From assembly GCA_002914845.1 (NCBI GenBank), contig JXTC01000074.1, positions 372,001 through 436,000 on the forward strand: a stretch of 64,000 nt of DNA. The letters run 5' to 3'. The position numbers and the translations under genes were made by a program. The notes under the pieces were generated by a model. The model searched no databases. It was not told the DNA's origin and worked only from the letters and a program-made list of their open reading frames with translations. Source of the stretch: Trema orientale (Eukaryota > Streptophyta > Magnoliopsida > Rosales > Cannabaceae). This document shows positions 1 through 12,539 of the stretch, in pieces (within the stretch, counting starts at the first letter, position 1; each line of letters begins with the position of its first letter).

Positions 1-472
1 TTCAGCTATCTAAAATTCACAATTTTTCCCCAAAGACGTAACTCCCCCGGTCTCAACCCTCAATGAGAAACATCTATAAATTCTTTTATTCTGAAACAGA
101 TCAAACAAACCAAAAAATATATAAGTTTATGCAACAGGCTGTATCGATCATCGCTCATTCATACCCAAAAAAATCATTTTTTTTTTTTTTGAGAAAAAAA
201 AAATCAATATTTGAAACTATAAAAATTCTCCAGAACAATACTAAGCTTATTACAAGACATTTCAAGCTATTTAATCCCTAAAAATACATATACATGATAT
301 ATAATGCATATGTACATATTAAAATTGGGTAAAACAACAACTAAACACCAATCAATATATGAAAAATAAAAATAAAAAAAAAAAAAGAGAGAGAGATTTA
401 CAGAAAATGAAATTCCATACAAGTGAAAGATTGAGATTCGGGTAAAGGAGACTGAAAATGAGAGAGATTTAC

Positions 473-650
473 CTGAAGAGAAATTGGGGTTGGAAGAGAC
501 TAGATATGAAAATGAAAAACCCTAATCAAATCGAAGTGAACTTTGATTTGATTTATATTTATATTTTCTCAGCCTCTCTCTTACTTGGGGGCGTTTTTAT
601 TCCAATCTTCTGGAACCCCACTCCACCTCCTTCCGCGTCTCTTTCTCTAT
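473..650 (-). other. 5' untranslated first exon of a gene leaving the window on the left
   Basis: Read on the minus strand, a pyrimidine-rich leader of the kind that precedes plant genes ends at CTTCAG, followed by a good donor gtaaatctctctc at position 472. The text to the left (1-472) reads as intron: AT-rich with no reading frame. The gene body would lie beyond base 1, so its product cannot be named. The transcription start near 600-650 is a guess from composition. The short plus-strand frames over this stretch are chance. Confidence 0.4.
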
Positions 651-914
651 TCTCTTTATTGATTAACTAGTCGTTATACCGCGCTTTGCGCGACTTGTAT
701 TAATATTACGTATATTAAGCCTAATATATAGTTAAATTCAATGTATTTCAACATTAAAAAATATATTTATCTCTATATTTATTTTGATGAGACGAATGTA
801 GCACAACTATTTGTTCGATGAATTAAATTTATTATTAGCTATATTACAACCAATCATAGCAAAGAAAAATAATGATAAGACCAATCATATCATGAAAAAA
901 TTAAGATTTTTCTA

Positions 915-1039
915 NNNNNNNNNNNNNNNNNNNNNNNNNNNNNNNNNNNNNNNNNNNNNNNNNNNNNNNNNNNNNNNNNNNNNNNNNNNNNNNNNNNNNN
1001 NNNNNNNNNNNNNNNNNNNNNNNNNNNNNNNNNNNNNNN
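915..1039. other. Assembly gap (125 N) inside a tandem repeat
   Basis: The sequence on both sides of the gap is the same: about 38 bases beginning gaccaatcatatcatg and ending tttttcta stand immediately left (about 877-914) and right (about 1041-1077). The gap therefore falls inside a short tandem array that the assembly did not resolve. The true number of units is unknown. Confidence 0.8.
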
Positions 1040-1439
1040 GGACCAATCATATCATGAAAAAATTAGGATTTTTCTAAAAATTTTAAAATAAAATGATGAT
1101 CAAAGAAGCTATCAGAGTTTTGAGCTTCAGGCTTAATATATATATATATATATAGATTATTTATTTTTGAGTAACCATACTTATTTATTTATTTATCAGT
1201 GTATTCCCTTTTTTCCCTTTCAGGATAATTTAAAAAAAAATTAAAAAAAAAAAAAAGAACTCAACATGTTTAGTTTCGTTAAAAAAAAAAAACCCACATA
1301 TTTTTATGGGAAATTTAGGAGGGGTTTTAAAAAAAAAAAATTAGACAACTTAAAAAAAATCTAATTTTAAAAAGATTTACTATGATATTTTGTTTTTTTT
1401 TTCTAGTAAGACAACTTATAAAAGATTCAATTTTAAAAA

Positions 1440-1611
1440 GGGGATGGCTACGGTAGGGGCGTCCCTACGTAGGGTCATGCCTTAATTATCGTTGGACGGG
1501 AATCTGTGAGGAATAACGGGAATCTGTGGAGAATCTATTTATATACAGATTCCCATCCAACGATGAATAGATAGGGCCCTACGTAGGGGCGCCCCTACTG
1601 TAGACGCGCCC
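1440..1611 (+). mobile_element. 172-base palindromic MITE, family A, copy 1
   Basis: Non-coding element with imperfect terminal inverted repeats of about 38 bases. The left end begins GGGGATGGCTACGGTAGGGG and the right end closes in GTAGACGCGCCC. Each arm contains the palindrome CCCTACGTAGGG, and a second internal inverted repeat (GGGAATCTGT against ACAGATTCCC) lets the whole copy fold. It is flanked by tttaaaaag on both sides, a 9-base duplication if the element begins one base later at 1441. Such a duplication suggests Mutator-type mobilisation. Two more copies of the same length lie at 15299 and 40829. Confidence 0.85.
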
Positions 1612-1954
1612 TTTAAAAAGATTTGTTATAACATACTATCATACAGTAATATTATTTCATATCTTTTCCACAATTTTAAAATAGGTTAAAAAAACGATCT
1701 CAATAAAGGCACAAACAAAAGAAAAAAGGAAAAAAAAAAAAAAAAGACACGATCTTCATTTCAAAAAAAAAAATCTAAAACCTAAGAAACCAAGAGGAGA
1801 GATAAATATTTCTGTAAAAACACGAAGAATGTTGTGGACACATGATGAGAAATATCATGTGGAGAGTGATACAAAATGCGGAGAAGAAAGGATGAAAGCT
1901 GGTAATTTAAAGATCAAGTGTCTATTTGGCTTTCTTTTGTGAAAGCCGTCTATT

Positions 1955-2340
1955 TTTTTTTTCAAGTTAATTGTAAAAAAAAAAATCCTAAAGTTTGGCT
2001 TTTCTGCAATTTAACCTTTATGTTTTGATTTCTACAAAAAGATACCTTGATAGTTTGAAATTCAAAAAATTTGTACTATTTGTCCATGTGTTTATAATTT
2101 TATTTTCTAAAAAATTGTGAATTCAAACTCAGAAAATATTTTTCTTATTTTCAAGCGGTTAAAACAATTACAAAAAAAATTATTTGGACTAACATAAATT
2201 GGTAAAAAAATGGATACAAAATAAAGATTTTTTAAATTTCAAAATGTGAGGGTATTTTTTTTTACATAAATTAAAATATAGGGTTTAAATTACGGAAATG
2301 TCAAACTTCAAGGTATTTTTTAGCAATTAAACTTTTTCTT
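1955..2340. repeat. Imperfect inverted repeat (foldback-like)
   Basis: Arms of about 100 bases (about 1960-2065 and 2238-2338) pair imperfectly. Text like aagttaattgtaaaaa on the left returns as the complement of ttagcaattaaactt on the right. No coding potential and no clear target-site duplication were seen. Probably an old non-autonomous transposon. Confidence 0.5.
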
Positions 2341-2544
2341 TAACTAAATGGTGCTTTTTTTTTTCAATATATCCTAAAAACCTAGAAAGGACATAAAAGG
2401 ACATGGGATAATCTTACTTGTGATAATGAGCATGTTATAGCAAATTTTTTTAAAATTGAATCTTTTATAAGCCATCTGATTAAGCAAAAACCTATCTTAT
2501 GTATTGGAGGATTTTTTCCTATCCTATACTAGAACTCCCCCTAT

Positions 2545-3145
2545 TTTTTATTTCGGAGTTATTATTGAAAAAAAAAAAACCTAAGTTTTTTTAATTTTAG
2601 CAAAAAAAAAAACCCTAGATTTTTGATTATATCAAAAAAAAATCTTGTCTTTGTTCAATTTTAGGAAAAAGAACCTTGTATTTTTAGTTATATCAAATAA
2701 AATTTTTGGATTATGAAATCGAATAATTAGCCCGCGAAGTAAGTCAAATGACTTATTTTTCCTTAATGTACGCTATCATGCATGACTATGAGAGAATATT
2801 TACATTGACAAGTACCCCAATTAAGCAAAAACTATATTATTCTATATTAAAAATGTTGACTTTTTCAGTTAAAATGAATTTTAAAAAAATAGTTCATAAG
2901 TATAAAATACTTAAAAGGTAAATGAGTTCTTAATCACGTTATATGTTCGTTGATTAAATACCTATTTTCAGCTCAATTTGACTAAATTTCAAAATCTCAA
3001 GATTTTATTTGATATAATCAGAAACCCAAAATTTTTATTGTTAGAATTAAAAAAAACTCAATGTTTTATTTGATATAACAAAAAATTTAAGGTTTTTTTT
3101 GCTAAAATAAAAAATGCAAAGTTTTTTTTTTTATAATAACCCTTT
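2545..3145. repeat. Imperfect inverted repeat (foldback-like)
   Basis: Two arms of about 150 bases (about 2550-2715 and 2985-3145), rich in A runs and repeating ttgattatatcaaa-like blocks, are inverted relative to each other around a unique centre of about 270 bases. No open frame and no confident target-site duplication were found. Probably a degraded miniature element. Confidence 0.5.
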
Positions 3146-3849
3146 CTATTTATATTGAATAAAATTTTTAATTTATATTTTTATATCAAATTGCACTAAC
3201 CACATGTATTGTCAAAAGTGAAAGGCTAAAGTTTGAGTTTCTAGTAAACTCAAACAACATAAAATCAGAATAAATAATAATTAAACTAGTTTTAATTATT
3301 GAAAATAATTTTTTTGAAAAAGAAAAATGCAAAGTTTTGGGGGGGAGTTGCAAAGTCATACTTCCCGAATAGATGAAGAAATAAAGTCAAAAGGGGTAAT
3401 CAACTGAGGTGGAGTAGAGTGGGCCACGGGCAATGCGTGATCATTTTCTTTCCGTATTTTGTAACCTTTTATTTTTATTTTTATTGTCATTTTAATTGAA
3501 TTTAAAAATTTAAACTTTTTTAGTTTTATTAAGTATTTTTCTTTATTTAGAGTTTAAGGAGAAAAGACGTTTTTTTTCTTCTCTTTTTTATTTATTTTAA
3601 CAAACTCAAACTTTAATTTTGACCATATACAGATCTGATGTTTTGATAGAAAATACAAAAACATATTGTTTAGCGAAAAAACCACATCAATATCTTGTCC
3701 TGACACCTAATATCAATAGATGCCCTTTTTCAATCTATGTACAAATATACCCATGTTTTAAATTTATTCTCATTAAATTCCAATTTTAACCTCCTTAGGA
3801 TTATCTTCTAAAACAAAATAAATGAAAAGTTAAAAGAAGTTTTTCCCCT

Positions 3850-4125
3850 GAATAAGAGTAGCAATACAGGTCATGACACGATAACACGACTCGAAACCCG
3901 CACGATTAGCTGAACCTGCTTGACACGAAATTGATTCGAATTGATATGATTAAGTAATTTTTTAATAAATTATATTAAATAATTATTTTCAAAAAAATAT
4001 TTTTTCATGAATTTCTTATAAATAAAATAAAAAATATAAAGCTAATGAACTAGCACGTAGATTAACCTGTTAACGACACGATTTAATTAGGTTACACACA
4101 ATACGACACAGATTGCCACCCCCTG
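3850..4125. repeat. CGTGTCG-rich dispersed element, copy 1
   Basis: The left end (gtagcaatacaggtcatgac) and the right end (complement of cacagattgccacccc) are imperfect inverted termini, and the body is full of acacga/tcgtgt words. Related text occurs at 13255-13720 and 16800-17520. This looks like a non-autonomous plant DNA element. The superfamily is not established. Confidence 0.45.
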
Positions 4126-5009
4126 AACCCCTTCCTGCTTCCTCCAGCGAAATCTGAAAATCGACTCTTCACGTTGTCGTCTTCCAAATGCTTCAGATTA
4201 TTGTCGCCGTAATCCTAGTAGTTATATTACATTGTTACCAAATTTCGTCCTCTTTTGAGTGGCAATTTCAAAATATTTTATTTGAAAATGAACTGATAAT
4301 TTCAAGGTTAGGATAAGAAAAAAAGGCCTCTTTAGGTACTACAAGATCTCTTTAGTTTATTTATTTATTTATTTATTTTGAGCTTTCGTTTATCTTAATT
4401 TTGACTGTATTGTGCTCTTTTTCAAAAAAAAACTTTCCAATGGCTCCTTTTTTTTTTTTTTAAATGCGATGTTGGTTTCTTCCTTGTTTTGGCATTGGTA
4501 GTTTCTTGGTCTCTTTGTAAATGAATATCTATTTGGAGGAAAAAGAAATTGAAGACATCGGTCGTTCTGTCCTGTTGAGAATTGACTCTTATGTGCTTTT
4601 CTCTCTTTTTTGACCAAAAAAAAAAAAAAAAATAGAGTAAGGCAAATAAAGATCTACAAGTATCCAATATATTGGTTAATCCTCACTTCTGTACATAGCT
4701 AAACAAATTTTTGATTATGTGCCAATGAAATGTGAGAATTTAAAGGCTTTGAATTTAGTAGATAAACTCCAAAAGTAACCAAAATCAATGGTAGGATTCA
4801 AGCAAAGAGGCTAGAAATAGTGGGTGCAACAGATATGCACTATGCAAAGCAATTCTAGTTTTCGATTTCCATGGTTAACTGTAGTCAAGAGGAAAAAGAT
4901 AGTGGCTCATCACTGAGTGACCGGATTGGAAACCGAGTTATGTGCTAAGTATTTAATTGAAATATAAAATGGCCACTAATCCAATTAATTATCTTGATAA
5001 GTAAAAATA

Positions 5010-5445
5010 ATTAGTGATATACTACTATATATGAGTAGTAAATTAATGATATATCATTGTATATTAGTGGTAAATGAGTATTTTTTTTTGCTGAGATCAT
5101 AGTAAATGAGTGATATACCACTTTATATAGTGGTCAATAAATAATTTACTAAGGGAATAATGGTAAATATGTAACGATAAATAAGTTATATATTTTTGAG
5201 ATCGTGGTAAATAAATAATATATTTTATCATAATAGTAGTAAATAAGTAATTTATCAAGAGTGTAATGGTAAATACATGATATACCAGTTTATAATAATG
5301 GTAAATAAATAATTTATCATATATATAATAGTAAATACGTTATTGTATATATATGTGATGAATTTTCTTGAGGTCACACTAAATAAATGATATACCAATT
5401 TATAATATTAATAAATAAGTAATTTATCAAGAATAAAATAGTATA
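5010..5445. repeat. Degenerate tandem repeat based on 'taaataagtaatttatca'
   Basis: At least six loosely spaced units of a roughly 65-base theme: 'atggtaaataaataatttatca' words alternating with 'gatataccagtttata' words. The units are diverged and A/T rich. A similar theme (taaattacttatatac) returns at about 46480-46630. No coding content. Confidence 0.5.
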
Positions 5446-6767
5446 CTCTAATTATTATTATTATGAAAAAAGATATATCTGTTTATAAAATCAAAAAAAG
5501 GAATATCTACTAAAATCATACCTTCAAAATGAGTTATTTTTGTTCAATCCCCATGGTTTATCCTTGAATTAGTCAAAGAAAACACGCAATGTGGCTGACA
5601 TCCACGATCATTATTGGCAGTAACCATGCAGTCTTTGAACAAAATGCGTCTTTAATTTCTTGTATTCTAAGACAATTAGAAAAGATACATAGCATTACTC
5701 TTTCAAAATTACAGAAAAATACGAATGTGTGTCTACTTTTGGACACTCATGAAAAAACTAAGACTATAACTAAAACCAAGAGTGAAAAGACGAAAGATAA
5801 TAATGATTTAAAATCCGCCAAAATTCCCAAACTAGGATAAATTTGGTGTCATGTAAACGTATTGAATTTTGAGAGAAAAAAAAAAAGAAAAGGAAAGAAA
5901 TAGAGAAAGAGAAGACTGCAAAATTAAATAAAATGTAAAAAGGGAGATTTTGGTTTTATTTAGGAAAGGTTCTTTCTTTTCGAGTAGGAAATCCATTTAT
6001 TCTTCCTTCCTTTCTTACCTACATTTCTTTAAAAATATTTTCTTGTCTGAATTGTCACACCTATCAAATTAGAATTATATTTTTCTTATTGTTGAAAGTG
6101 TATTCGCTGGAGAAATAAATAAAGAAAATCCAACTACGTAAATGGCCACAGTCCACGTCCTCAATAGTCATAACATGGTTCATGACGTCTATTCCATATG
6201 TGGATGGTTGACTTTTTAATATTCAGAATTTGATTACTCGATTTGTTAATAAAAAACGAAAATCAACATGATAGTTTTTTTTTTTTTTTCACTTCTTCAA
6301 ATAATTATCAAGGAGAAGAAACTAATAATCTTCCATTTTAATTCTTTACTTTGCCCCAAAGAAGCAATTGCTTTTTGTTATCCCATAGTTTCTGGACAAA
6401 AACAAGTGCATTAAATGTAAATTATTACTTCCATAAATAAATAATAAAAAAATCGAAATCGACATCTATAAATAAGGTAATTAAGAATAGTTCCAATTCA
6501 TGAACAGTTCTATTGTTCCATAAATAAACGTTAATAATTAAATATCACTTATAATGTGAAATTACTAGATTACCTCCTCCTTCTTTTTTCCATTTTTCAA
6601 TGGGTGGCTGAGTGGTTCTATTGTTGCACCTTAGACTATTCTTCTCACATTTTAATTAAAATCAGTCATTATTTAAAATCTAAAATTTCATTAGAGTTTT
6701 AATAACACTCTAATTTTTTCCAAAATAACCCTTATGGTTTATCTTTTTCCATTCACTATTTTTGCAC

Positions 6768-6768
<1 letters not shown>

Positions 6769-6802
<34 letters not shown>

Positions 6803-6822
6803 TTCTTCTTCTTCTTCTTCTC
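6769..6822. repeat. Microsatellite (CAT)n followed by (CTT)n
   Basis: Eleven or so perfect ATC/CAT units run directly into six CTT units. It lies in spacer and not in a reading frame. Confidence 0.9.
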
Positions 6823-7554
6823 CTTTATCACCTTACAACTCTATTAGGCATTAGCAAATCTGTCACACTAAATCTGGCCCTATAAGAATTCAGTTCTTTC
6901 TCTTATTTTTTCCTCACCCAAAAGTATATTTTGTCTATTACTTTCATCTCCCCTCTTCTTTTTTCTCCTAATCCATTCTTAGGGCTTGGATTAATTTCAC
7001 CTCTTTTAGTAATCATTCAGTGCTAGATTACAGCGATTTCAGTTCTATACACTATTCTTAACCTTAATTTATTTTTAAAACCGATTATAAGTCTTGTTTT
7101 CAGAGGGAAAAAAAAAAAAAGAATGACTACAAAATTTTGGCTGACAAAAATGTGCAAATCCAAAAATAGTTTAGTATTAACCAACACCAACTTGAAGTCA
7201 TGATTATCTAAATTAAGCCAAGACCTTGAATTATAACTAGAAGAATAAATCCTATCTTATTCTATTCAACGATATACGGTGGCTTATGTTTACGTAGAGA
7301 AGAGGTAATGGAGAAATTTAATAAGATAAATGCAATTTTTCACAAAGATGTCCAAAGATTCTTTCTTTAAAAAAACAAAAACAAAAACAAAAAAAAAAAA
7401 ACAAAATTTAAAGGAGAGGTAGTGTGAATAATATTTTTTTAAAAGGTTGTATACTTAAAAGTAATTTTAATGAAGGTTATTTTTGTAATAAAAATTATGT
7501 TTAAATAAGATGTGGATAGACTTCTTTTCAATAAGATGTTTAATAGATTAGTGA

Positions 7555-8465
7555 CAGTATCGGTCATTGAACTATGTTGAAAATCTCGCTTTAGTCATTA
7601 CAATTTTTATCAATTTGGTATTTAAACCATTTAAAGTACTCCAGAAAAAACTCACTTTAGATAGTACAAATTTTTATCAATATAGTCCTTAAACCATTAG
7701 AAATATTCCATGTTAGTCCCTTTTGTTATATATTCTGTTTCACTGAGGAGCACATAAGACCTACATATTCATCAGTGCTATTCAATTTAATTTATATCTA
7801 TTTCATGTCCACACGCAGAAGCGAATACTTCAGATTTAAACAAAAAATGTAGCCACATAAAAGCGAGAATAAAAGTGTTGTATATTCTGTTTCACTGAGG
7901 AGCACATAAGACCTACATATTCACCAGTGCTATTCAATTTAATTTATATCTATTTCATATCCACATGTAGAAGCGAATACTTTAGAAAATTTAAACATAA
8001 AATGTAGCCACATAAAAGTGAGAATAAAAGTGTTGTATAATTAGTTGAGCAAAAATCAACTTCACATTAGACAATAATGTATATTAAAACCTTTCCAAAA
8101 TTTGATATTTTGTTTAAATAAATAAAACATAAGTTGTGTCTCTTATGCAATAGAATGTACATGCAATAAAGATTGGGACACTAAAATCTTACACTAAAAA
8201 CTTATACAAATAATGTGACATGACATCATTTTTAGTCGTATAACTTTAACTAGTGTAATCCCACTTTAAAATATGAACTAGAAGTGGTTGAAATAAATAC
8301 CACATCATGTGATGTAAATTTTAATTTAAATTTTGATGTCTCTGTCATTTACTCCTCCAGCAAAAGTTCTAACAATGAACACTATTTTAATAGTCTAAAA
8401 ACCAAAACGACGAAATTTTAACAAAGGGACAAAAGTGAGACTTCATCGTAGTTTAGGTTCAACAG
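7555..8465. mobile_element. Possible long non-autonomous DNA element containing a 152-base tandem duplication
   Basis: The left edge reads like 'cggtcattgaactatgttgaaaatctcgctttagtc' in outline, and the right edge (8400-8465) carries its approximate complement, as in plant elements that begin with 'gtccctcaactat'-type termini. Inside it, 7729-7880 is repeated directly at 7881-8038 with few changes; the unit starts tatattctgtttcactgagg. No open frame. The outer limits are approximate and no target duplication was found. Confidence 0.4.
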
Positions 8466-9101
8466 AATCACGTGGCATCAATTCTTTGACTGCAAATGAA
8501 TTCAAACAATAAAGTTTGATGGAAGAGTTAAAAAATAAAAGGAAAAAAAAAAAAGCTTGGGAAAGACTACTTATTCTAAAAGATTTTTGCTATAATCTAA
8601 ATCTATATCTCTTATAGCAAATTTTATTTTTGTCCAAACAATACTTTATTCCATCGGTACGAAAATCACAAAAACATATGTGAACATAGAAGGCATAGGT
8701 TGACTTAGCATATTTAATGAAACATAAAGATAGATGACATCTTTGACTGCATAAAGTATACGGGATTCCAATACATCAACAAAGATTTGAGCACATACTT
8801 AATCCTAGGCATTTCTTGAGAAGAAAGCTCAAACCTGATTATCTTATCTACATCAAGAGAAGTAACATATAAAATAGTCAATGATGACAAACCCCCAAAT
8901 CAAAAGACAGAAAAGAGACGAAGTCTTGTTGTAAATTCCACAAACAAAATGGAAGAGGGAAAAAAAACTACCTCCAATACTAAGCTGGTAGCTGAAAAAT
9001 ATAACAAGGGATAAAATCATCAGCCCGTCAAATTTAGTTTTACACCAAGATCAACGCAAGCCATAGAATCTTTACCCTCTTTCTTATGTTTTTCAAATCC
9101 A

Positions 9102-12100
9102 TCATGAACCACAGCAAGCCGTCTTAGGTGCTGCTTGACCACCAGCCGCACCTTGGTCTGGTTGATTAATCTTAATTGTCTGAGGCTGTAACATCAAAGT
9201 GAAACACTGTTATGATCCCACTTTGGGTGGAAGAAAATTGACGCTTTTTGAAAAGCAGGAAATAATGGAGGAAAAAATAGTCAAAAAGATAATTTGAGAG
9301 GAGAGGGTGCACCTCAGCACCCTTGGAGTCAGATTCTGCAAGCCTTTGCTTAATGTCCCTTGCTATTGAAAAGAAAACTTCCTCCACATTCAAATTTGTC
9401 TTTGCACTCTGTAGAACGTAGTATTTTGAAATAAGCATGAGAAAACACCACACGTTCATCCCTACGTAGACTTGAGCTTAGAGCATAATACTACTTACAG
9501 TTTCAAAGAACTTGATACCATATTCATCAGCAAGAGCTTGACCCTTGGAGGTAGGAACAGCCTAGAGAACAAAGGAGAAATATAAAAGAAATTTAATTAC
9601 GGTAACATATTTGACATGCACACAACCAATGCAGAAAAGAAGTATTAAAATGAGGAGCTCATCTCAAGCATCCTATGTTTAAAATGAAAAGAGAAAACAA
9701 AAAGAAAAAGTCCTAACTTCATCCAAAACTCTTCATCATGCAACGAGGTGACAACAAGAGATGTCAGCACAACAGAACAGGTGCAAGCATGAGCACAAAC
9801 ACATTCATTGTTATTAATTTCATGCCAGAAGGGGATTAAGCAAAAAGGAAAAATACAAAATAAAAACTTTCCGCAAGTGACTAACAACAAATACCCACCC
9901 TTTTGCTCTCATCCATGTCAGCCTTGTTCCCCACCAAAATCTTGTTTACATTGTCAGAAGCATGTTGTTCAATGTTGCGAATCCAGTTTCTAATGTCTGC
10001 ATGAAGAGACAATAAAAACCGCTACTGTGATTAAATATGAAAGTTAAACCAGAGATCAAAATGCCACTACAGCAAATGCATTTCTTCAACTATCCAATTC
10101 AACCGAGTATAATGGGCATCATGTTAAGGGAGAGGGGGGGAGATTTATAGACTAACATAGGAAATACCATGGAAAGTATATTGTGAAACAATATCCCGCA
10201 AGTTGCAAACCGAGAAAGGAAAATCACAATTTTTTGAAAAAAATAAACTAGCGTGATTCAAAAGCAGGCAAGCCATCAACAAATCAAACACTATGACAAG
10301 GAGAAACAAGGAGTTACTGTTGAATGACGACTCATCGGTAACGTCATACACCAGCAAAATGCCCATGGCACCTCGGTAGTAAGCTGCAGACAACAACAAA
10401 AGACATAAGCAAACTTAATATATGACAATTTTCCTGAAAGCAACTAAAAATTAACCAGGCCAGATGTCAACCTGGTGAAATCATCCCAACCATCTCGATA
10501 TAATCCTTCCGGAACTCATAAATATTGATATTAGTTAGTTCCTATATAAGGAATTATTAAGCTTAAAAAGCAAAGTTTCTATCATTTTATTTTTCTCCCA
10601 CAAAACACGTACAATGCATATTTACTGAGCCATAACCAGATTTGAAATAAAAAAGCCAAAATCATTGAAGCCCAGATACATGCCTGTAGTAATTGTCCGG
10701 AAGCGCTCTTGACCAGCTGTATCCCAGATTTGCAGTTTAATCCTTTTGCCATCAAGCTCAATTGTTCTTATCTTGAAGTCAATGCTGTTAATAGTGGGGT
10801 AAGAAGAATCAAACGAGACGTTCAACCAAGATCTAAAAGAACAACTAAGTCAACTCAGATCAGTATCCCTTAAATCTCTTTTTTCATTTAACAAATGGGA
10901 GGGGAAAGATTGTTAATTGGCTAGATTTTAAAAGGGGTTAAACTCTCCTTTGGTCCACTTCCTACCCTTGCCTTGCTCAGACCTGAACTCGAGAGACCTT
11001 CTTCATCTTGAAAAAAGGTGTTGGGAGGCCTACACTACAAGGACACAGGCCCATTGACAAAAAGGTACTACGCACAATACATTACAAGATTCCCTGATTC
11101 ATACGTCCATTGCATATATGTGTAGGACCTAATATGAATTTCCAGACAGAATTCTAAAATATGTAGTCAACAAATTAATTAAAAGTCATTTTCTTTTCTT
11201 ATTTGTCATTTTTTTCAGAACAATATATAATGATAACGTGATTCAAGATACAAAGTCTCCATGGATTCAAGAGATACATACCCAATGGTGGTAATAAAAC
11301 TGGTAGTAAACGAACCATCTGAGAAACGCAAAAGCAGACAACTTTTTCCCACACCTGCACAATATTTGTTATACGTTAGTCACCAAAAACTTGAGTAATG
11401 AAATCAATGTTTCCTGTGTAGATGAACAGTATTCTCCAATAGTTCACGACTAGATTACACACAATCACGTCCAATGTCAAATTTTAAACCCAGATAATAG
11501 CCAACGGAGACCTTTTAGCAGCATGAAAGCCGGTCGAAAAGTAGAAAACAAAAAGACAGTACAAGCAAAAGACGATGTATTGCGGTATGGGTAGTTTTCT
11601 ACACGTTAAAAAGTTTATAAAGTGTTTCAACAAACAAAAATCCAATGGGAACTAGATTAACACAAACTAGCCCAGCATTTTTCGAATGAAAATACTCCTC
11701 GATCAAGGGAAAATATTTTGAAAAACTGAAGAAAAATGCGAAAGCACCACACCTAGCAGACTAATCTCCAACTAGTCTGGCTAAATGAGAAAAACACGTA
11801 GAAAAAAACAAAGGTTGAATCTTCAAACGAAACCCATCAAGCAGAAAAAGTATAACAGTAACTAAACACCCCAATACAAATTAACTCTGCAGAGAAAACC
11901 CCTTATGTGAAAAAATTAAACAAAATCAAACATTAATAACTACACTTCATTTCAAATACAAAATCCACTTATATATATCATCTTCTAAACAGATCAATAA
12001 GACATTAAACGAAAAGCCCAACTTAGATCACGAAACCCATCACCCCAAACTACTAAAAAAAAAAACCTTGAAAAAAACCACATTAGATCCCTAAACACAA

Positions 12101-12218
12101 AAATTTTCTCGGGAAACAAACAATCGGAAAAAATAAACAACTCACCACTATCCCCAATAAGAAGGAGCTTGATGAGGTAATCGTAATCGGCCCGAGCCCT
12201 CGCTGGTGGCGCAGCCAT
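9102..12218 (-). CDS. RABE1: RABE1/Rab8-type small GTPase
   Basis: Small GTPase of the plant RABE (Rab8) group, which drives exocytic traffic from Golgi to plasma membrane. Coding exons, in reading order: 12218-12146, 11354-11282, 10784-10684, 10383-10318, 9996-9899, 9561-9499, 9408-9313, 9185-9102. They total 654 bases, or 217 residues, the usual family length. The N-terminus [20 protein letters not shown] is diagnostic. GDSGVGKS (22-29) binds phosphate, WDTAGQE (69-75) is switch II, NKAD (128-131) and ETSAK (157-161) read guanine, and the C-terminal ACCGS carries two cysteines for geranylgeranylation. All introns are GT-AG except the third (10683-10384), which starts GC. A leader intron probably runs 12393-12268. 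The paralogue number within RABE1 cannot be fixed. Confidence 0.96.
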
Positions 12219-12267
12219 GGATTACAGATGTGAACAAATTTCAAAGTTTCTCAAATCGATTCCTTCT

Positions 12268-12393
12268 CTGCACCCAAATCGGACCCAAAAATAAATAAAA
12301 TAAAATCGTACAAAAAATTGAAAGAAAAAAATTAGGGAAAGTGTGTGAGAGATCGGGGAGAGGAGAAGGGTTTCAAGGTCTGGCAATGGCTAC
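12268..12393 (-). other. Probable 5' UTR intron of the RABE1 gene
   Basis: On the minus strand a donor (CCAAAG then gtagcc) at 12393 and an acceptor (gggtgcag) ending at 12268 bracket a T-rich stretch upstream of the start codon. This leaves a leader exon of about 48 bases before ATG. The splice sites fit, but the intron is inferred only. Confidence 0.45.
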
Positions 12394-12539
12394 CTTTGGC
12401 GAAGCTTAGCAAGTGGTCGGCGACATGGGAGAGATTGATTATCTCAGAAAGCGACCCAATGAAAAGGCGAGGAGTTTGAGACTTTTTTGCTCTCCGCGTC
12501 TGATACGTGGATGCGTCTCTGTAGAAGCCTGGCCACACG

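Larger units (their letters stand above)
1612..8560. other. Gene-free spacer
   Basis: Apart from the repeats listed separately, this stretch shows only AT-rich sequence with many A and T runs. The longest open frame (5589-5840, 83 codons) has no recognisable features and no codon pattern. No tRNA, rRNA or conserved RNA was seen. Confidence 0.6.
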
